Shown here piece after piece: positions 52,401 through 63,910 of a stretch of 64,000 bases of DNA. The position numbers and the translations under genes were made by a program. The notes beneath the pieces were generated by a model that worked only from the letters and a program-made list of their open reading frames with translations, had not been told where the DNA came from and did no database searches. Within the stretch, counting starts at the first letter, position 1; every line of letters starts with the position of its first letter. Origin of the DNA: Hyalella azteca (lineage: Eukaryota; Arthropoda; Malacostraca; Amphipoda; Hyalellidae); contig NW_025935833.1 in assembly GCF_000764305.2 (NCBI RefSeq), positions 288,895 through 352,894 on the forward strand. The letters run 5' to 3'.

Positions 52401-55400
52401 ATTAATTAAGCCATACAAATTGTGTGTCACTAAATGAGCATCATCGTGCACAGTTTTATTTGTTTCCGAGCAATGAAATACGCGTTCATTAGTTCGGGGT
52501 AGAATATTTCACACCTTTTTGTTCTCAGCGGTGAAACAAATTTTGTATTTAATGGAGAAAATTCAGTGATCTATTGATTTTTAATAGCCTATCTTAATCT
52601 TCACGAAGCAAGCTTTTATTGTGTATAATGAACTTGCGTGAAACTGCAATAAGCTTTATAATTTCGGTCTTGATTTTTCATGAAATTCTAAGCAAGAATT
52701 GTCTCGCGGTCTTCTTCCTCTTTACCCACGCTTCTGAACAAACTGTGTAAGCAAACGACATGTTTTTGTCCCGAAGATTACACGCTTTGAAGTGATGTGT
52801 ACAGTTTCTATAATTAGAAACTGTTTGGCGTCGCGGCAGAGACTTCCTTTCGTAAAAAAACTGCTCGGCTTAACTTCTCTCGTAATATTCACTTCCCGAT
52901 TTTCTTTTCTCTCATAATATTAACTTTCAGGTTTTCCTTTCTCTCATAATGTTTAACTTCACGACTTTTCTTCCCTCAGAATGATCACATCCCGACTTTC
53001 TGTCTCTCACAATGTTTATCATTCTGATTTTCCTTCTCTCAGAATGTTTAAAAGATGAAAAGTCCTCCAGGAACGTGGTATTGAAGTGAAATTATCGAAT
53101 ATAGAAGGATTTCTTATAAGGAATTAGAACAAATTTTCAGAAACTTTCAATATAAGTGTCACTTAAAGTACTAAAAATTTTACTGTGAACAACTAAATAA
53201 CACGTGTAATTTAGTAGAATATAGTCATTTGTTTACACGATCAAGTCATACATCGGACGGTAACATCTGAAATACTGAGTCGTAGTGTATGAATTTTCAG
53301 CTTTAGATAATAAAATTTCGTCTTTCTGAAATAAGTAGGCCCGTTTCCGAATAAAAGACAAGGTAAGAACTGTAACTTTTACAGAAAAATACCCTCCCCA
53401 GTTGCTTGATGAGAAGCTATTTCTTGAACGCGCCGATAAGCTCAGTGGTTATATGTATAGATAATATCTACAGCGTCGTTGCCTGGGGAGAATACGTGGT
53501 GTGGACAGAGGGATTTACCTCGGTCTGGCATTGAGTGCCCAAGATCCCTATTGATATTCCCGCTATCTTGGGGACGAGCCTTGCAGCACAACATCCCCAC
53601 AACGACTTAAGACCACAATCCCCGTCTTATGTCCTCAACATGGCTGGCTTCATCTAGTGCTCGCATCAAAGACTTCCTAAGAACTAGACATTTTTCTTTT
53701 TGTTATTTTGTAGCTTGGCGGATGTCAAGATAATTAGCGTATATTTTAAACGCTGGCAACATTTTGTTTCTCGCCCTTCAACCAAAATTAAATGATGTGC
53801 GATGACACAAAATTGACAAGTTATCGGGTAATTCAATGCGAATGTATCAAATATTCACTCGTTCTAAGGCAACTTTAAAGCCTATTTTAATTATTTTAGG
53901 CTATCAGCGCCGTACTTACAAAATCGGAAAAAATGATAAATTATATATAAAATGGTAAATTAAATAAATTAAATATAAAATCTTTATTAACTTACGCAAT
54001 TTCAGTGTTTGTGTCTTTTTATCGTGGTAAATTTTGTTATACCATGATTATTTATCGAGAAAATATCATTTTTTCATTTTAAGGAATTGAAGAATTACAA
54101 GGATTCTGAAATTTTAATAAAATTCGCATTAAGGAAAATTTTCCAATAACGAAGTTAATATTCATTATTCCTAACCTGATTTCTCATTCATATTGAAACA
54201 GACTGGCAAAACGCGACAGATTTAATAAAAAAACGCGTTTATTTGATGTGAGGGCCAGCGATCGTATTCCCCTCACATGTGATCCCACCACATTTGTTCT
54301 CCTTCCATGTGTTCCCCTCACATATGTTCCCTTCGTACATGTTTTCCCCTCACATGTTTCCCCCTAACATGTTTTCCTCTCATATGTTTTCCCTCACATG
54401 TATTCCCCTCACATGTGTTCCGATCACATGTTTTCCCCTCGCCTGTATTCCCCTCACATGTATCACCCTCACATGTGTTCTCCTCACATGTGTTCCCCTC
54501 ACATGTGTTCCCCTCACATGTGTTCCCCTCACATGTGTTCCCCTCACGTGTTTTACCCTCACATGTGTTCCCCTCATATGTTTTACCCTCTCATGTGTTC
54601 CCCTCACATGTTTTACCCTCACATGTGTTCCCCTCACATGTATTCCCCTCACATGTATTCCCCTCACATATGTTCCCCTCACATGTGTTCCCCTCACATG
54701 TGTTCCCCTCACATATGTTCCCCTCACATGTGTTCCCCTCACATGTGTTCCCCACACACGTGTTCCCCTCACACATGCTCCCCTCGCACGAGCGTCCCCT
54801 CTAATATATATCCCCATGCTGAAGGGCTAAAGTTCTATTATGAAAGCTCCTCCGCAACGAGCTACAGAAATTAAATTAAAACCTCAGCTGCGCCCCAACT
54901 GACGGGTGCTCGAAATAGAAACTGTTTTCTTTCTCAGCAGAATTTTTGCCCGCGGGTTTCAAGCATCCGCAGTTTTTTGTGTGACTTAAAAGTAGCAAGC
55001 TTTTTATATGCCCCCGGGCTGATCGATGGCTTTTTCTCTCCTCTTGGTCACGTGCAGTGGTTTCCGTGTGACATATTGAAAGCCACGTGGAAATGATTCC
55101 GAGAAATAATATAAAAAATGTGATAATGGATCGTGAATAACTCATCAATTTCTCAAGTAAAGACAATGAGAATTAATTCTAAGAGTTTTTGATCTTATGT
55201 TGAGAATAAAATGGAAATGGTAACCCATGAAACGGATGTTCCGATTAGTTCAGGTTATTATTGTTCATCCAAATTTCGAAATTATCCCGTTCGAACCGAA
55301 AAATGTATAGAAAACACATGACTTTTAACTCGATTTATGGTATCTTATATATTGTAGCCGTTCGCTCACATTGAAAATTTTCAAATAAATCTGCCAGGCT

Positions 55401-58400
55401 TTTCGTCTAGTGTAATGAATGTTCGGGTACGAAAACCAAATCATTCAAAGTACTAACCGTAAGCACGAAAATCCACACAAACGAAAATACGATAGAAAAA
55501 TCCAAACTCTAACGCGTTGAAATGTGGCCGCCCAACTACTCTGAATAATTACCTTTTGGTGCCGTGCCGAAAAAATTGCTTCGGGTGTAAAATCCTCGCT
55601 AGGCCGTGAAGCTAAAACTACAGGGCTTCGTAGCCTATATTGTTTATCAGGATTAATTAATTATGTGACAGAGCAGGCTTGAAACTTAGCTTTACAGAGA
55701 GGCGAGCTCCACGCAAAACTTTGCTACAAAAAAAGTAATGCCGGGAACATTTGCCTAATGAAATCCCCTTGCGAAAAACGTTTCATTTCGTAGAAGTGCT
55801 GATACCCTTGGCAGGAAAATTATTTTGTTTACACAAAAAATTATAAATTTCAGGCGACACAAATAGCGAATTAAAATAGACTGAAGTTGAATTTAAGAGA
55901 TACCGCCTCGAGATGCAGCAGTGTGACATATGTTGTTTTCCAAAATCGGTAAGAAAGATATATCTCTTTCTTGTAAAAAAAGAGCAAAGTATTTGACACC
56001 AAATTCATTTTTCGTAAATCTTAATCAATAATAAAAAAGCGTCTTTAATACCTTAAGATTTGGGTTTGGGATTTAATTATCGTTTAAATATTTAGAGAGT
56101 TTTAGCATCGCTAACACAAATGAAAATCGTTCATACTTTGTTGTTATACATATTTTTTATACCTTATTTATAGTTGTGCTTAACCGAGCTGTAATATTAG
56201 TCTAGTCGACCGCGTGCCGCTCGTGCGAAAATGTCCCTAGCAATAAGCGAACGTGGGGCAAATTTAGGGGTAATTCCCTCGTAATGATGCACCTCGGGGT
56301 AAGATAATATTCCATAATTACCCTCACGGGTGACCGCTTATTAATGGCCCCTGATTAAATTAGGCAGAACTTCATTATAAGGAAACCGGAACGCGGACAT
56401 TATTTTCACGGATAAAAATGGCCACGACAGCTTTGATGGAGATGTTATTAACTTGTCACAGCACAACCCCGGCGGACAAGTTCATTCAGATGTAATATTC
56501 TTTCCTGGTCTTGCTTAAATTAATTGCTCATCGCACGATTGCAATACATGACTTTAAAACTCTGTTTCATGCTCGGAAGGAATGATATGATTTTAATTAA
56601 CGTTGCGTCGAGCGGCGGTCGCTCAAAGTGTGTTACGAGTGCGCAATAACGCTTTTTTTCAGGAAAAATTTAGGTATATTACTTATTGGATTGAATTTTT
56701 TCTCTGCGTGTTAAATGCTGAAACTTATTAGAAATAAAAATATTTATTTATAAATATATTGTTACGTTCAGTATACTTGATGTTCGTAAGAGCATTTTAT
56801 CCAATAATCTTCTACGCTAGGACTGGCGTAAACTTGACTGGCGTAAATTCAGATAAATGAGAAAATTTTTTATCCAAATAATGATGCACTATTTATTCTT
56901 GGGTGGGTCATCCTGACTCAGATCGGAACGGCAAAAAAGCGTTTTAGTGCTACATCCCCTCTCTGCTTGTGGGTGGGAAAGAGCGTCACTGTCTGGACAA
57001 TATTATCCATCCAATTTTCTAAGTGTATCTGAGCATTACTAGACACTGGAGAATAGGAGACATTATATTTATTTAAAATGGTCCGGCCATGGAGCTGTTA
57101 GAGTCATTGAATAACATCAAGTGTGGATCTAGGAAATGCTAATATTGGCTAACATGGTTGATTAATGAACATTTGACTTTACCAGTGAGCAATTGGGATA
57201 TGTTTGATTGATTTGAAAATTTTTAAGTATTCCGGGGATGTTTTGGCCAGTCAACACAGCTGACTAGGAGTGAGTTGTTGAATCCTTTTTTTTCGGCAAA
57301 TATTTTGTAGTTATCTAGGAAATATTAATTATTGTTAACACGTCAGCCTAGTAATATTGGAACTCATCAGTGAGCTGATCAGGTATTTTTTATATCAAGT
57401 GGCTATAAGGGGAAATATTAAAGTTGATTGACACGGCAAACTAGGCACATATGGCCTAAAAAGCGTGCTAGCTGATTAGATTTAGTAATTTGCTTGGAAA
57501 CAATAGTAAACAGGGTTTATAAGCAGCACGAATATATTTTTGGTTAATTTAAAAAATTTCAAAAATTTACCTCTATAAACTCTGTAGGAAATGTTACAGT
57601 TAGTTGAGATGGCAGACAAAGGGAATATAAAAAGTCATTATATCCAGAAGTCAGAAATATTCAGAAGACAAAAATATTCAGAAGACAAAAATATCCGCCC
57701 GTCAAAAATACCCATTAGTCAAAAGTTTTCAAAAGTCAAAAATATCCAAAAATCAAACATATCTAAAAATAAAAAAATACCCATAAGTCAAAAAATACCA
57801 AAAATTCAGCACTTAGCCTCACCAGTAAGTTGGTCCGGCATGAGGGCGCGCTTATTAAGCACCAGCATGGCCAGCACAGCAGGACCGCCCCAGGCCAGGC
57901 AGTGCATGTACACAGCCCCACGCAGCAGACGCGCGTGACCCCAGTTACGCAGCACGCCGCCCAACCAACAGCCGCACAAAATCGCGAACCTGGAGGGCGA
58001 TTACAAGGTTTTTAAATAAATTTTATCATTTTAAGACTATTTTGCACAGTTGCTCTAAACTTGTATGTGCAAAACGTATATTTTCACTAGCTACCGGGCC
58101 CTTATAAAAACTTATATTTCCACTAGCCCAGTGGTTACAGTTCAGAGTACCAAGATTGGAGCAGAGAGGCGCGGGTTCGATCCCAGCTCTGTGCGCCAGT
58201 TTCTAGTCAGAATCGGCAAGGAAACCGGGCGGTTAATCACAGCAGAATTGTAGCAGTGAGTTGTGAGTTCGAGACCGCAACAAGCTGTGAATGTTCTGTG
58301 ATGTTGAGAATCGGAGACAGGTCTACGGCCTAATAAACGCTGAAACCGCTATTATTATTCTTCTATTCTACCGCATTGATGGTATTTTGGATTGATCTGA

Positions 58401-61153
58401 TCGGCAGATCAGTGAAAATTCAATACTCAATATCGGATTTTTCGGCAATTATAGCAATGATGGATTTGATGAATCACCAAATTGAATATCAAAGTGAAAT
58501 TAATAGTCGATGTATAAATGCTCTGCGTGATAACAGGATTAAAATGTTGTATATATTTATTTCTTACAAGCTCAGTCAGAGTAATATAGCGTACAACAAA
58601 TTATAAGTCGGAATATTTCTGCTTTCTTAATATTGACAATTCGTTAAATAATTGTTTCAGTTAATAAAAAGCGGTTTAATATTATTTATTGTCATGTAAA
58701 TGTGGTTCAAAACTATACAAATTCGTTTAATTTCGACTTTTTTAAACAGTTTCTCTAAGAGTTTTTCAAAGACATGAACATTTTTAACCGCTTATACAAA
58801 ATAATACCTAATAACACATCTATTTAAAAGGCGTAAAATATGCAATTATTATGGCACTTAATAATACAGAAGCAATAAGTTTTCAGATGATAAGTCGCCG
58901 TCACGATAACACTCCTTCATATCGCCTAATGTTTGTCATCGGTCAACTGATAACGTTAATAAACGTCGCACAGAGATTGTCAAACCGCACTTCATTTTGT
59001 CGCTAGAGCCACCTTCTTTGTCGCTTCCACTCACTCATGATAAAATGTCAGAAATAAAATTTATTTCTGAACAGCGTAAATTAACAGTATTCCTTGAAAA
59101 AGACCATTCCACAAAGCACAGACTTTGAAAAAAATTTCACTATGTTCGTTCCAACTGATTGCATTATATTTTATTTAAAAATTACGTGCGATATGTTTAT
59201 GCAAAATTCTTCATTTTATTAAACGCATTTAATCAAACAGTCACTTCTTGATGTAGACTCATCAATCTAACTTCGCATGACGATTGTACTCTTACAAGCA
59301 GTAAAGTGATTGGATCATATTGTCCATGACATGGCACACCTTTTTACCATTTTGCATGAGCAGAGGGCGGTCTTAGCCCTTATAAGCCCTCTTCCCGGGC
59401 CAAACTGGGTCATGATGATCCACACAAGAGCAAGAAAGCATCGATATTTAAACAAAATGTCACTCATTTCACTGAGTGCATGTCTTGCATGCTGCGGCAC
59501 CCGCCTGGCAAAACGATTATGAAGCTCAGCTCGACGTTGCACTTGATCCTTAATTCGCTTAATAGGAGCATGCATTTCATGTAAATTGTGTAGGGAAATG
59601 ATGGAGGAAAAGTTTACTCTCTTCAACGTGATTGGCAGTCGCTAGAAAAATGCAGCAATGAAGTTATCAAGTAGAAAAAAATAATGCGTATTGTACTGGC
59701 GGGTAATTAAAATATTTTTTCCATGCCTAACAGTTTTCCTGTACAGCTTTCTATTAAAAAAAATTCCATTTATGTTTGTTTTTTGGTCCTGCCCATTTTG
59801 GAATGATGAGCGCACATACAAATAAACTGTTGCCGGTGTTAAATATAGCAAACAAGTCAAATTTTTATGACCTGTGCGATCAAACGACATAGTTAAATAA
59901 TACATAATACATAATATAAACCAGTGACTTCACATATCGCACTCTCACCACATTGCTGCAGCGTTGGTAAAATAGTAGAGCAGAAGGAAGACCAAAACAC
60001 AGGATACATCCAGAACAGCCTTCTCTTTGCTGGCGTAGTTAGCAGAAAAGTTTGCAATCTCTGTGCTTGATGTTGCGGAACAACTCGTGTAGCTCGGCCC
60101 AAGTCCCAACCGCATCAAGTACCCGGCGGCTACCATGCAGTAGCAGCCTACCATGTGCAGTATACAGCGGTCCGGATATGTGAACGCGCTCGACTCTAAG
60201 AAACTGTAGCGAGTGCGGGATCTGCATGATGGGATAATTTAAGTTTAAAATAACGATAATGTTTTAAGAAGATAAAAGAGTTGTTGATAAATGAAATAAC
60301 ACTATAAGATAAGTTGTAAGAAATAACAACTATAAGATAAGATAAAATAAATAACAACTATATACATGTAGTACTTTAAATTTTCAATGATACTGGCACA
60401 AAAAAATAAAAAAAGCGTACATATATTTCACTTTTAAAATTTACATGAAATGATTAAGATTGAATTATCTGAAGGTAATTAAATCTATTTTTGAAAGCAA
60501 GAAGCCACTCACAGGAGGAAAGTGACGAGAGTGAAAACCGTGATGCCAAAGCACACCACGCTCCATATGGCCATCCATACACTAGCAAATTCCTTGTCTT
60601 GTGCGGAAAAAGGAATAACCCTGAGGGCCATACCTCGACACAGGCATTCTTGTCCGACACATGAGGCTTTATTTCTGTTTGGCGCAAGTTCGGCTGGGGA
60701 ACTTATGGAGCGCTCGGGAGGCTCCATGCACAAGTTTCCTGCCGAGTTTGATACGGGAAGTTTCGAGCAATCTAACTCATTCGGCCAAGAATATCCAAAA
60801 GTCATCATAATCGGCAAACACTGCGCACGCACCGAGCTACAAAAGCGTTGACACGGAAGAACAAGTCCCGATGGACTGCACATTGGAGCATAAAAGCCGC
60901 AGAGAAGTAGTCTTAGATGCGGAGAACAACCATATTGAAGCAATGGATTGAAAGAATTTATTGATTCTTCTGCATTTATCTGACTTTTCATTCCTAAAAA
61001 GTTCGGAACGTACGTTTCGTTGTAGCCGAGTTTTTGGCAGCTGGATACCGCTAGTGATGTGCATTTTTCAGGTATTTCCTCTCGATAGGTTGCCGCTGCT
61101 GCAATTTGGGTTGAAGCAGCTAGCATCGCTGACACAAATAGTGCCAAACTCAT
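45480..61153 (-). CDS. Frizzled-class Wnt receptor gene, five exons, with giant third intracellular loop
   Basis: This is the whole gene from ATG to TGA. The joined exons are 61153-60513, 60221-59949, 57989-57823, 48985-47649 and 46406-45480. They total 3345 nt and encode 1114 residues, against roughly 500-700 for typical Frizzleds. Each intron begins GTGAG and ends CAG or CCAG. Phases agree across all junctions: codon CT+A, TG+G, G+GC, then an intact boundary. Domain order is signal peptide (1-21), ten-cysteine CRD (31-142), short linker, TM1 (~191-213), TM2 (~232-255), TM3 (~283-311), TM4 (~330-350), TM5 (~371-396), a 390-residue loop, TM6 (~791-812), TM7 (~829-852) and a 262-residue tail. 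Frizzleds are plasma-membrane receptors that bind Wnt through the CRD and signal through Dishevelled. The CRD and TM1 resemble the FZD4/9/10 group, but the exact orthologue cannot be assigned by eye. Family membership is certain on the sequence; ligand and signalling mode are inference. Confidence 0.93.
46407..47648 (-). other. Frizzled gene intron 4 (1.24 kb)
   Basis: A GT-AG, phase 0 intron lies within TM6. It contains one copy of a dispersed repeat around 46865-47010 and otherwise AT-rich unique sequence. Confidence 0.85.
47649..48985 (-). CDS. Frizzled gene exon 4: TM5, expanded third intracellular loop and start of TM6
   Basis: The exon joins exon 3 to read LTGTCYPG, the usual LTGLCYVG site. 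TM5 follows (VVLVRWVMLPLLMPLLVGTLLLLL) and ends FARLWR. The next stretch, about residues 397-790, replaces a loop that is normally 20-30 residues long. It has about 23 cysteines, including CC and CxC pairs, and many Ser, Thr, Asn and Lys residues, with basic runs such as RKSQNKTIKQRHK. No domain is recognised. The frame then returns to family sequence at ARIGVIAVLYMLPTAVL, matching the VRIGVFSVLYTVPA segment of TM6. The open frame of 446 codons in AT-rich DNA argues for real coding sequence. The donor is GTGAGA (47648) and the exon ends on a codon boundary. Confidence 0.9.
49010..49085. repeat. (TAA)n-rich tract next to the exon 4 acceptor
   Basis: TAATAATAATAA and inverted ATTATTATTATT runs lie 25-100 bp upstream of exon 4 on the gene strand, where the branch point and polypyrimidine tract would be. 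Confidence 0.85.
50739..50845. repeat. 22-bp minisatellite (5 units) in intron 3
   Basis: Near-perfect units of GGTGCTGGCAACAGCAGCGT plus GG. Frames on both strands are repeat read-through. Confidence 0.95.
51311..51850. repeat. 34-bp palindrome-bearing minisatellite (about 16 units) in intron 3
   Basis: The unit is GTGGCAAGGCATGCCATATA then CTACATATACTGCT, with a GGCATGCC palindrome in most units. Unit-to-unit variants (GGCAAGCC, GGCATGGC) cluster. All three plus-strand frames are open, up to 235 codons. Confidence 0.95.
52885..53050. repeat. Degenerate ~38-bp tandem repeat in intron 3
   Basis: About five units of TTCTCTCATAATRTTTAACTT then CNGAYTTTCC are visible. Confidence 0.75.
53430..53640 (+). 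mobile_element. Possible SINE-like element
   Basis: AAGCTCAGTGGTTA at about 53438-53451 resembles a polymerase III A box. It heads a GC-richer block of about 200 bp in AT-rich intron DNA. No clear B box was found, so this is weak. Confidence 0.25.
54255..54790. repeat. 15-bp minisatellite (about 36 units) in intron 3
   Basis: The consensus is CCCCTCACATGTGTT. All three plus frames and two minus frames stay open for 60-180 codons, because a unit length divisible by three with no stop gives this result. Confidence 0.95.
57645..57815. repeat. A-rich degenerate repeat at the start of intron 3
   Basis: Loose units of AAGTCAAAAATATCC/CATA type reach to within 10 bp of the exon 3 donor. Confidence 0.65.
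57823..57989 (-). CDS. Frizzled gene exon 3: end of TM3, second intracellular loop and TM4
   Basis: The acceptor is CCTCCAG and the donor is GTGAGG (57822). The exon reads FAILCGCW, then NWGHARLLRGAVYMHCLAWGGPAVLAML. This matches the Frizzled pattern W-V-I-L, K/N-WGHEAI, Y-FH-AAWGIPAV of TM3-loop-TM4. It ends LMPDQLTG, corresponding to the conserved D-E/Q-LTGLCYVG before TM5. It is markedly more GC-rich than the introns around it. Just inside intron 3 next to this exon lies a degenerate A-rich tandem repeat. Confidence 0.93.
57990..59948 (-). other. Frizzled gene intron 2 (1.96 kb)
   Basis: This GT-AG intron splits TM3. It holds a tRNA-derived SINE (58120-58360) and a copy of a dispersed repeat (about 59310-59480). 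Otherwise it is AT-rich with no further coding signal. Confidence 0.85.
58120..58360 (+). mobile_element. tRNA-derived SINE
   Basis: An RNA polymerase III A box (TAGCCCAGTGG, 58124-58134) is followed 40 bp later by a perfect B box (GGTTCGATCCC, 58174-58184). After about 165 bp of unrelated body comes an ATT-repeat tail. This is the head-body-tail structure of a tRNA-related SINE. It sits in intron 2 of the Frizzled gene, opposite to the gene's direction. Confidence 0.7.
59949..60221 (-). CDS. Frizzled gene exon 2: first intracellular loop, TM2 and most of TM3
   Basis: The acceptor is CATGCAG before 60221 and the donor is GTGAGA from 59948. The translation has FTYPDR, the counterpart of the Frizzled F-x-YPERP motif before TM2. 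It continues through a TM2 ending in GYLMRLGLG and an extracellular loop with SC, then a TM3 containing VFLLLYYFTNAAAMW, matching the usual LLLYFFGMASSIWW pattern. A second in-frame acceptor 18 nt downstream (ACAG, exon start 60203) would remove six residues and bring loop 1 closer to family length, so the true start may be 60203. The last codon is completed by exon 3 to give tryptophan, which is conserved here. Confidence 0.92.
60222..60512 (-). other. Frizzled gene intron 1 (291 bp)
   Basis: A short GT-AG intron interrupts the gene just after TM1. It is AT-rich and contains a small imperfect tandem repeat of ATAACAACTATAAGATAAG type around 60296-60365. Confidence 0.85.
60513..61153 (-). CDS. 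Frizzled gene exon 1: signal peptide, CRD, linker and TM1
   Basis: The ATG at 61153 has an A-rich context and opens a hydrophobic leader with an alanine-rich cleavage region near residues 18-22. The ten CRD cysteines are at 31, 39, 76, 85, 92, 101, 105, 112, 129 and 142. The conserved N-glycosylation sequon NET is at 45-47. Family landmarks include QYGC at 73-76, PMC at 90-92, WP at 123-124 and LDCSKLP at 127-133. The linker is short, with extra cysteines at 165, 170 and 172, and leads into KEFASVWMAIW at the start of TM1, a strong Frizzled signature. The exon stops at donor GTGAGT (60512-60507), leaving two bases of a leucine codon. Reading on would hit TGA at once, which supports the donor. 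Confidence 0.95.
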
Positions 61154-61354
61154 TTTCCCTCGCAGCCAAAGTCACGTTTTCCTAAGAACTCATAATTCTA
61201 CGTGAGAAAATGTAATTTAATTAATCCCCATAGCAAACCACATAGGACATTGTCTGGATTACAATTCAAGACATAATTAAACCCCTTTTTCAATGAAAAT
61301 TAACAGGATTCTTATTAAGATGAGACAGCGTAATTGCACTCGACATAAATTGCG

Positions 61355-61495
61355 AACACCCACGTCTTGCCACGCGCGTGTCGGCGCAGAACTGAGGCAG
61401 TTAGGGCGGCACTGGCGCAGCGTGACTGCGCTGTCGCCGCCTGCAAGCGAGCTGGCATTGGGACAGCCGCAGCAGCTGTTGTGTGGCTTTCAAGT
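61355..61495 (-). promoter_or_regulatory. CpG-rich patch upstream of the Frizzled start codon (possible promoter or 5' UTR)
   Basis: About 140 bp centred 270 bp before the ATG is roughly 60 percent G+C with about 15 CpG dinucleotides, while its surroundings are strongly AT-rich. Position and composition suit a core promoter or first untranslated segment. No TATA box or initiator was identified, so this is inference from position and composition. Confidence 0.35.
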
Positions 61496-62171
61496 GATTT
61501 TTTCTCCTGAAATAATAAGGTAATTTTTTCAGGATGTTTCAAGAGAAGAAAATAATTCGTTATTTTTTATTTAACCATTATTTAACAAGAGAGGGAATTT
61601 TCTTCTCTTACAATGATCAATGGCGAAGTTAATTTCTTCAGGAGGATTTGAGGGAAAAAAAGTATTCTCTCTTTAACTTTAATTAAGAGAAAAAAAGGCA
61701 AACAACAAAAGATATGATCTGCATTTCGACTTAAAGATGAATCTAACCTTGGCTGCCGCATTTCGCACTGTAATATTATCAACATTCATCAAGGGCGTTA
61801 TTGCAATTAATCAACATGCATGGGCTTCCAAAATACTAAATTTATTTTTTTTAGAAGTCATACAAAAAGAATAGAATTTGTATGAGTGTTAAATTTCAGT
61901 GAATCAAAACTGTAAGCATAGGAATCTTAAGAATGTTAAGAAAATGGCACCTAGAAGAAGAATTGTGTGAAGATAATATATTCACGTGATTATTAAATTA
62001 GAATGACAGAAATAGATACTTAAAGGTGATCACTGACCATTTTTGCACGATTTCGAGCTTGAGGTTTGATAAGTGTTATTCTGAAAGCCTTCAATGACGA
62101 GTATTTTCATAGGACATTTTTGCATCTAAATTCAAATCTCCATGAACAATTTACAACGTCGCTTCCGTCAC

Positions 62172-62470
62172 GACGTCATCACACAGCCCGCATCACGAAG
62201 CAGACATCACACAGCACACATCACGAAGCAGACATCACGCAGCACACATCACGGAGCAGACATCACACAGCCCGCATCACGAAGCAGACATCACGCAGCA
62301 CACATCACGGAGCACATCACGAAGCAGACATCACACAGCACGCATCACGGAGCTGACATCACACAGCACACATCACGAAGCAGACATCACACAGCACGCA
62401 TCACGGAGCAGACATCACACAGCACACATCACGAAGCAGACAGCACACATCACGCAGCACGCTATACGGA
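62172..62470. repeat. 28-bp minisatellite upstream of the Frizzled gene (about 10 units)
   Basis: The unit is CAGCACACATCACGAAGCAG plus ACATCACA, with GGAGCAG variants alternating. It begins about 1 kb before the start codon. Confidence 0.95.
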
Positions 62471-63910
62471 GGCGGAGTACGTATAAATTTGAACTTCAAG
62501 TACGAAGAAAAAAATTAACGATGTTTGAACTTTGCATTTGTGAATAAATTGTTCAAATTGCCTTAGTCTTCAAACGCAGAAATAGGGCATTTTATTTATT
62601 AGACAGTAACTATGTTCGTCACAAAAGTATATTTAATTAATATCTCACAGACTACAATATAATCACAATGTTCCAATGTTTTAATCGCGATTATATCCTC
62701 TTCCATTGATAAATTTGAAGACTGACACATTTGTGTCAGTCATGGATGTTACAATGACCTGAAATATTAGGAAGGGCCAATTGCCGCCGACCGTTCTTTT
62801 ATGGTATATGGTCTTCCGGTAGCTTGGGAAAAGCTTCACATTGAATTTTATGAAATAATAAGCCTCCGGCATAAAAAACTTCATACTATGGTCGAAACGA
62901 ACTCATATCCAATTCTCTGATGTATACGTCATGACAGCAGCTTCATTCAGCTCAAACAGAATCACTTGCAAACAATTCACTATTTCCTCTCGTATGCAAC
63001 ACTCTTCACTATCAAATCATCCAAATGTATCTTTTAGAGCCCGTAAAGCAATCATCTACTATATTCATTCTGAAAGTGTATGCTCATTATTCACATTTAA
63101 ATTATTGGCAGAGGCGGGAATGCATCCGCCAGTAGGAGCGCTGCAATTCTGTTGACACACGAGCTATCGGGTCATACCTTTTAGATGCGTTCGATCAATC
63201 AGCTTATTTAAATTATATATTCGATTTTAAATACTCCGACTCAGGAAAAATATTAGTGATTAGAGGCAAAAAATTTTGATTCTTGAAATATCTTAATATG
63301 CAAGCCTCGGAGTTTCTAAGAAAAATTTTATAAAATATAGTCCGTCTTTTCACTTACCCGCGTGCCTTCAATGACTTAAATTAATTAAGCTGATTTTTTT
63401 CTCACCCTAAACGTAATCCAATATAAATACAACTTCCAGGTTTGATCACCACTTGTTAAGGTATGCATACATTCACCACCAGCACCTTTATTTTCTCGCT
63501 TGCGGTACAACAAATTAAAATGAATATAATTCGAAATGCAGTTTAGCCGCAATTGAAATGATCGCAAACTTATCGCAGCTGAAAATCCCTGCAATATCGC
63601 TAAGCAGCTCAAAAATCATATCAATGTTTATATACAATGTTCTTGATTGGTATATCGGAATTTAAATCAGTAAATCAGAATTTTAAGCATGTCTTGTTCA
63701 CTTATTTTCTTCTGTTGGAATTTTGATGACACGTCCGTAGCCCCGGACCAAAATAAAATATTAATGAAATATGCCGAATTCGCGTAACTCCGGCATTCTG
63801 CACCAAAAGTGGATGTTAGCAACAAAGCCAACAATGTCAGTCTACTAGTCTAGACATTTTTACTGTTGAGATGAGAGAATTTTGAGTTGAGTTGTGATCA
63901 TTTTCTAGGG
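62471..63910. other. 5' flank stretch without recognised genes
   Basis: AT-rich sequence with only short frames. It contains a short inverted repeat GACTGACACA/TGTGTCAGTC at about 62720-62742. No recognised coding family. Confidence 0.4.

Larger units (their letters stand above)
48986..57822 (-). other. Frizzled gene intron 3 (8.8 kb)
   Basis: The largest intron separates TM4 from TM5. It contains five tandem arrays (49010-49085, 50739-50845, 51311-51850, 52885-53050, 54255-54790), an A-rich degenerate repeat beside exon 3, a GC-richer patch at about 56190-56640, and repeat copies near 50430 and 56885. No extra exon with family similarity was found inside it. Confidence 0.85.

Noticed and set aside
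54255..54790. Possible CRISPR-like regular array
   Set aside because: The units are contiguous with no unique spacers, the genome is eukaryotic, and no cas genes are present.
54279..54874. Frames up to 183 codons with regular CVPLT-type repeats
   Set aside because: The unit is 15 bp, so any stop-free frame stays open; this is the intron 3 minisatellite.
58120..58200. Possible tRNA gene
   Set aside because: The A and B boxes are present but no cloverleaf with paired acceptor stem could be drawn, and the body and tail fit a SINE.
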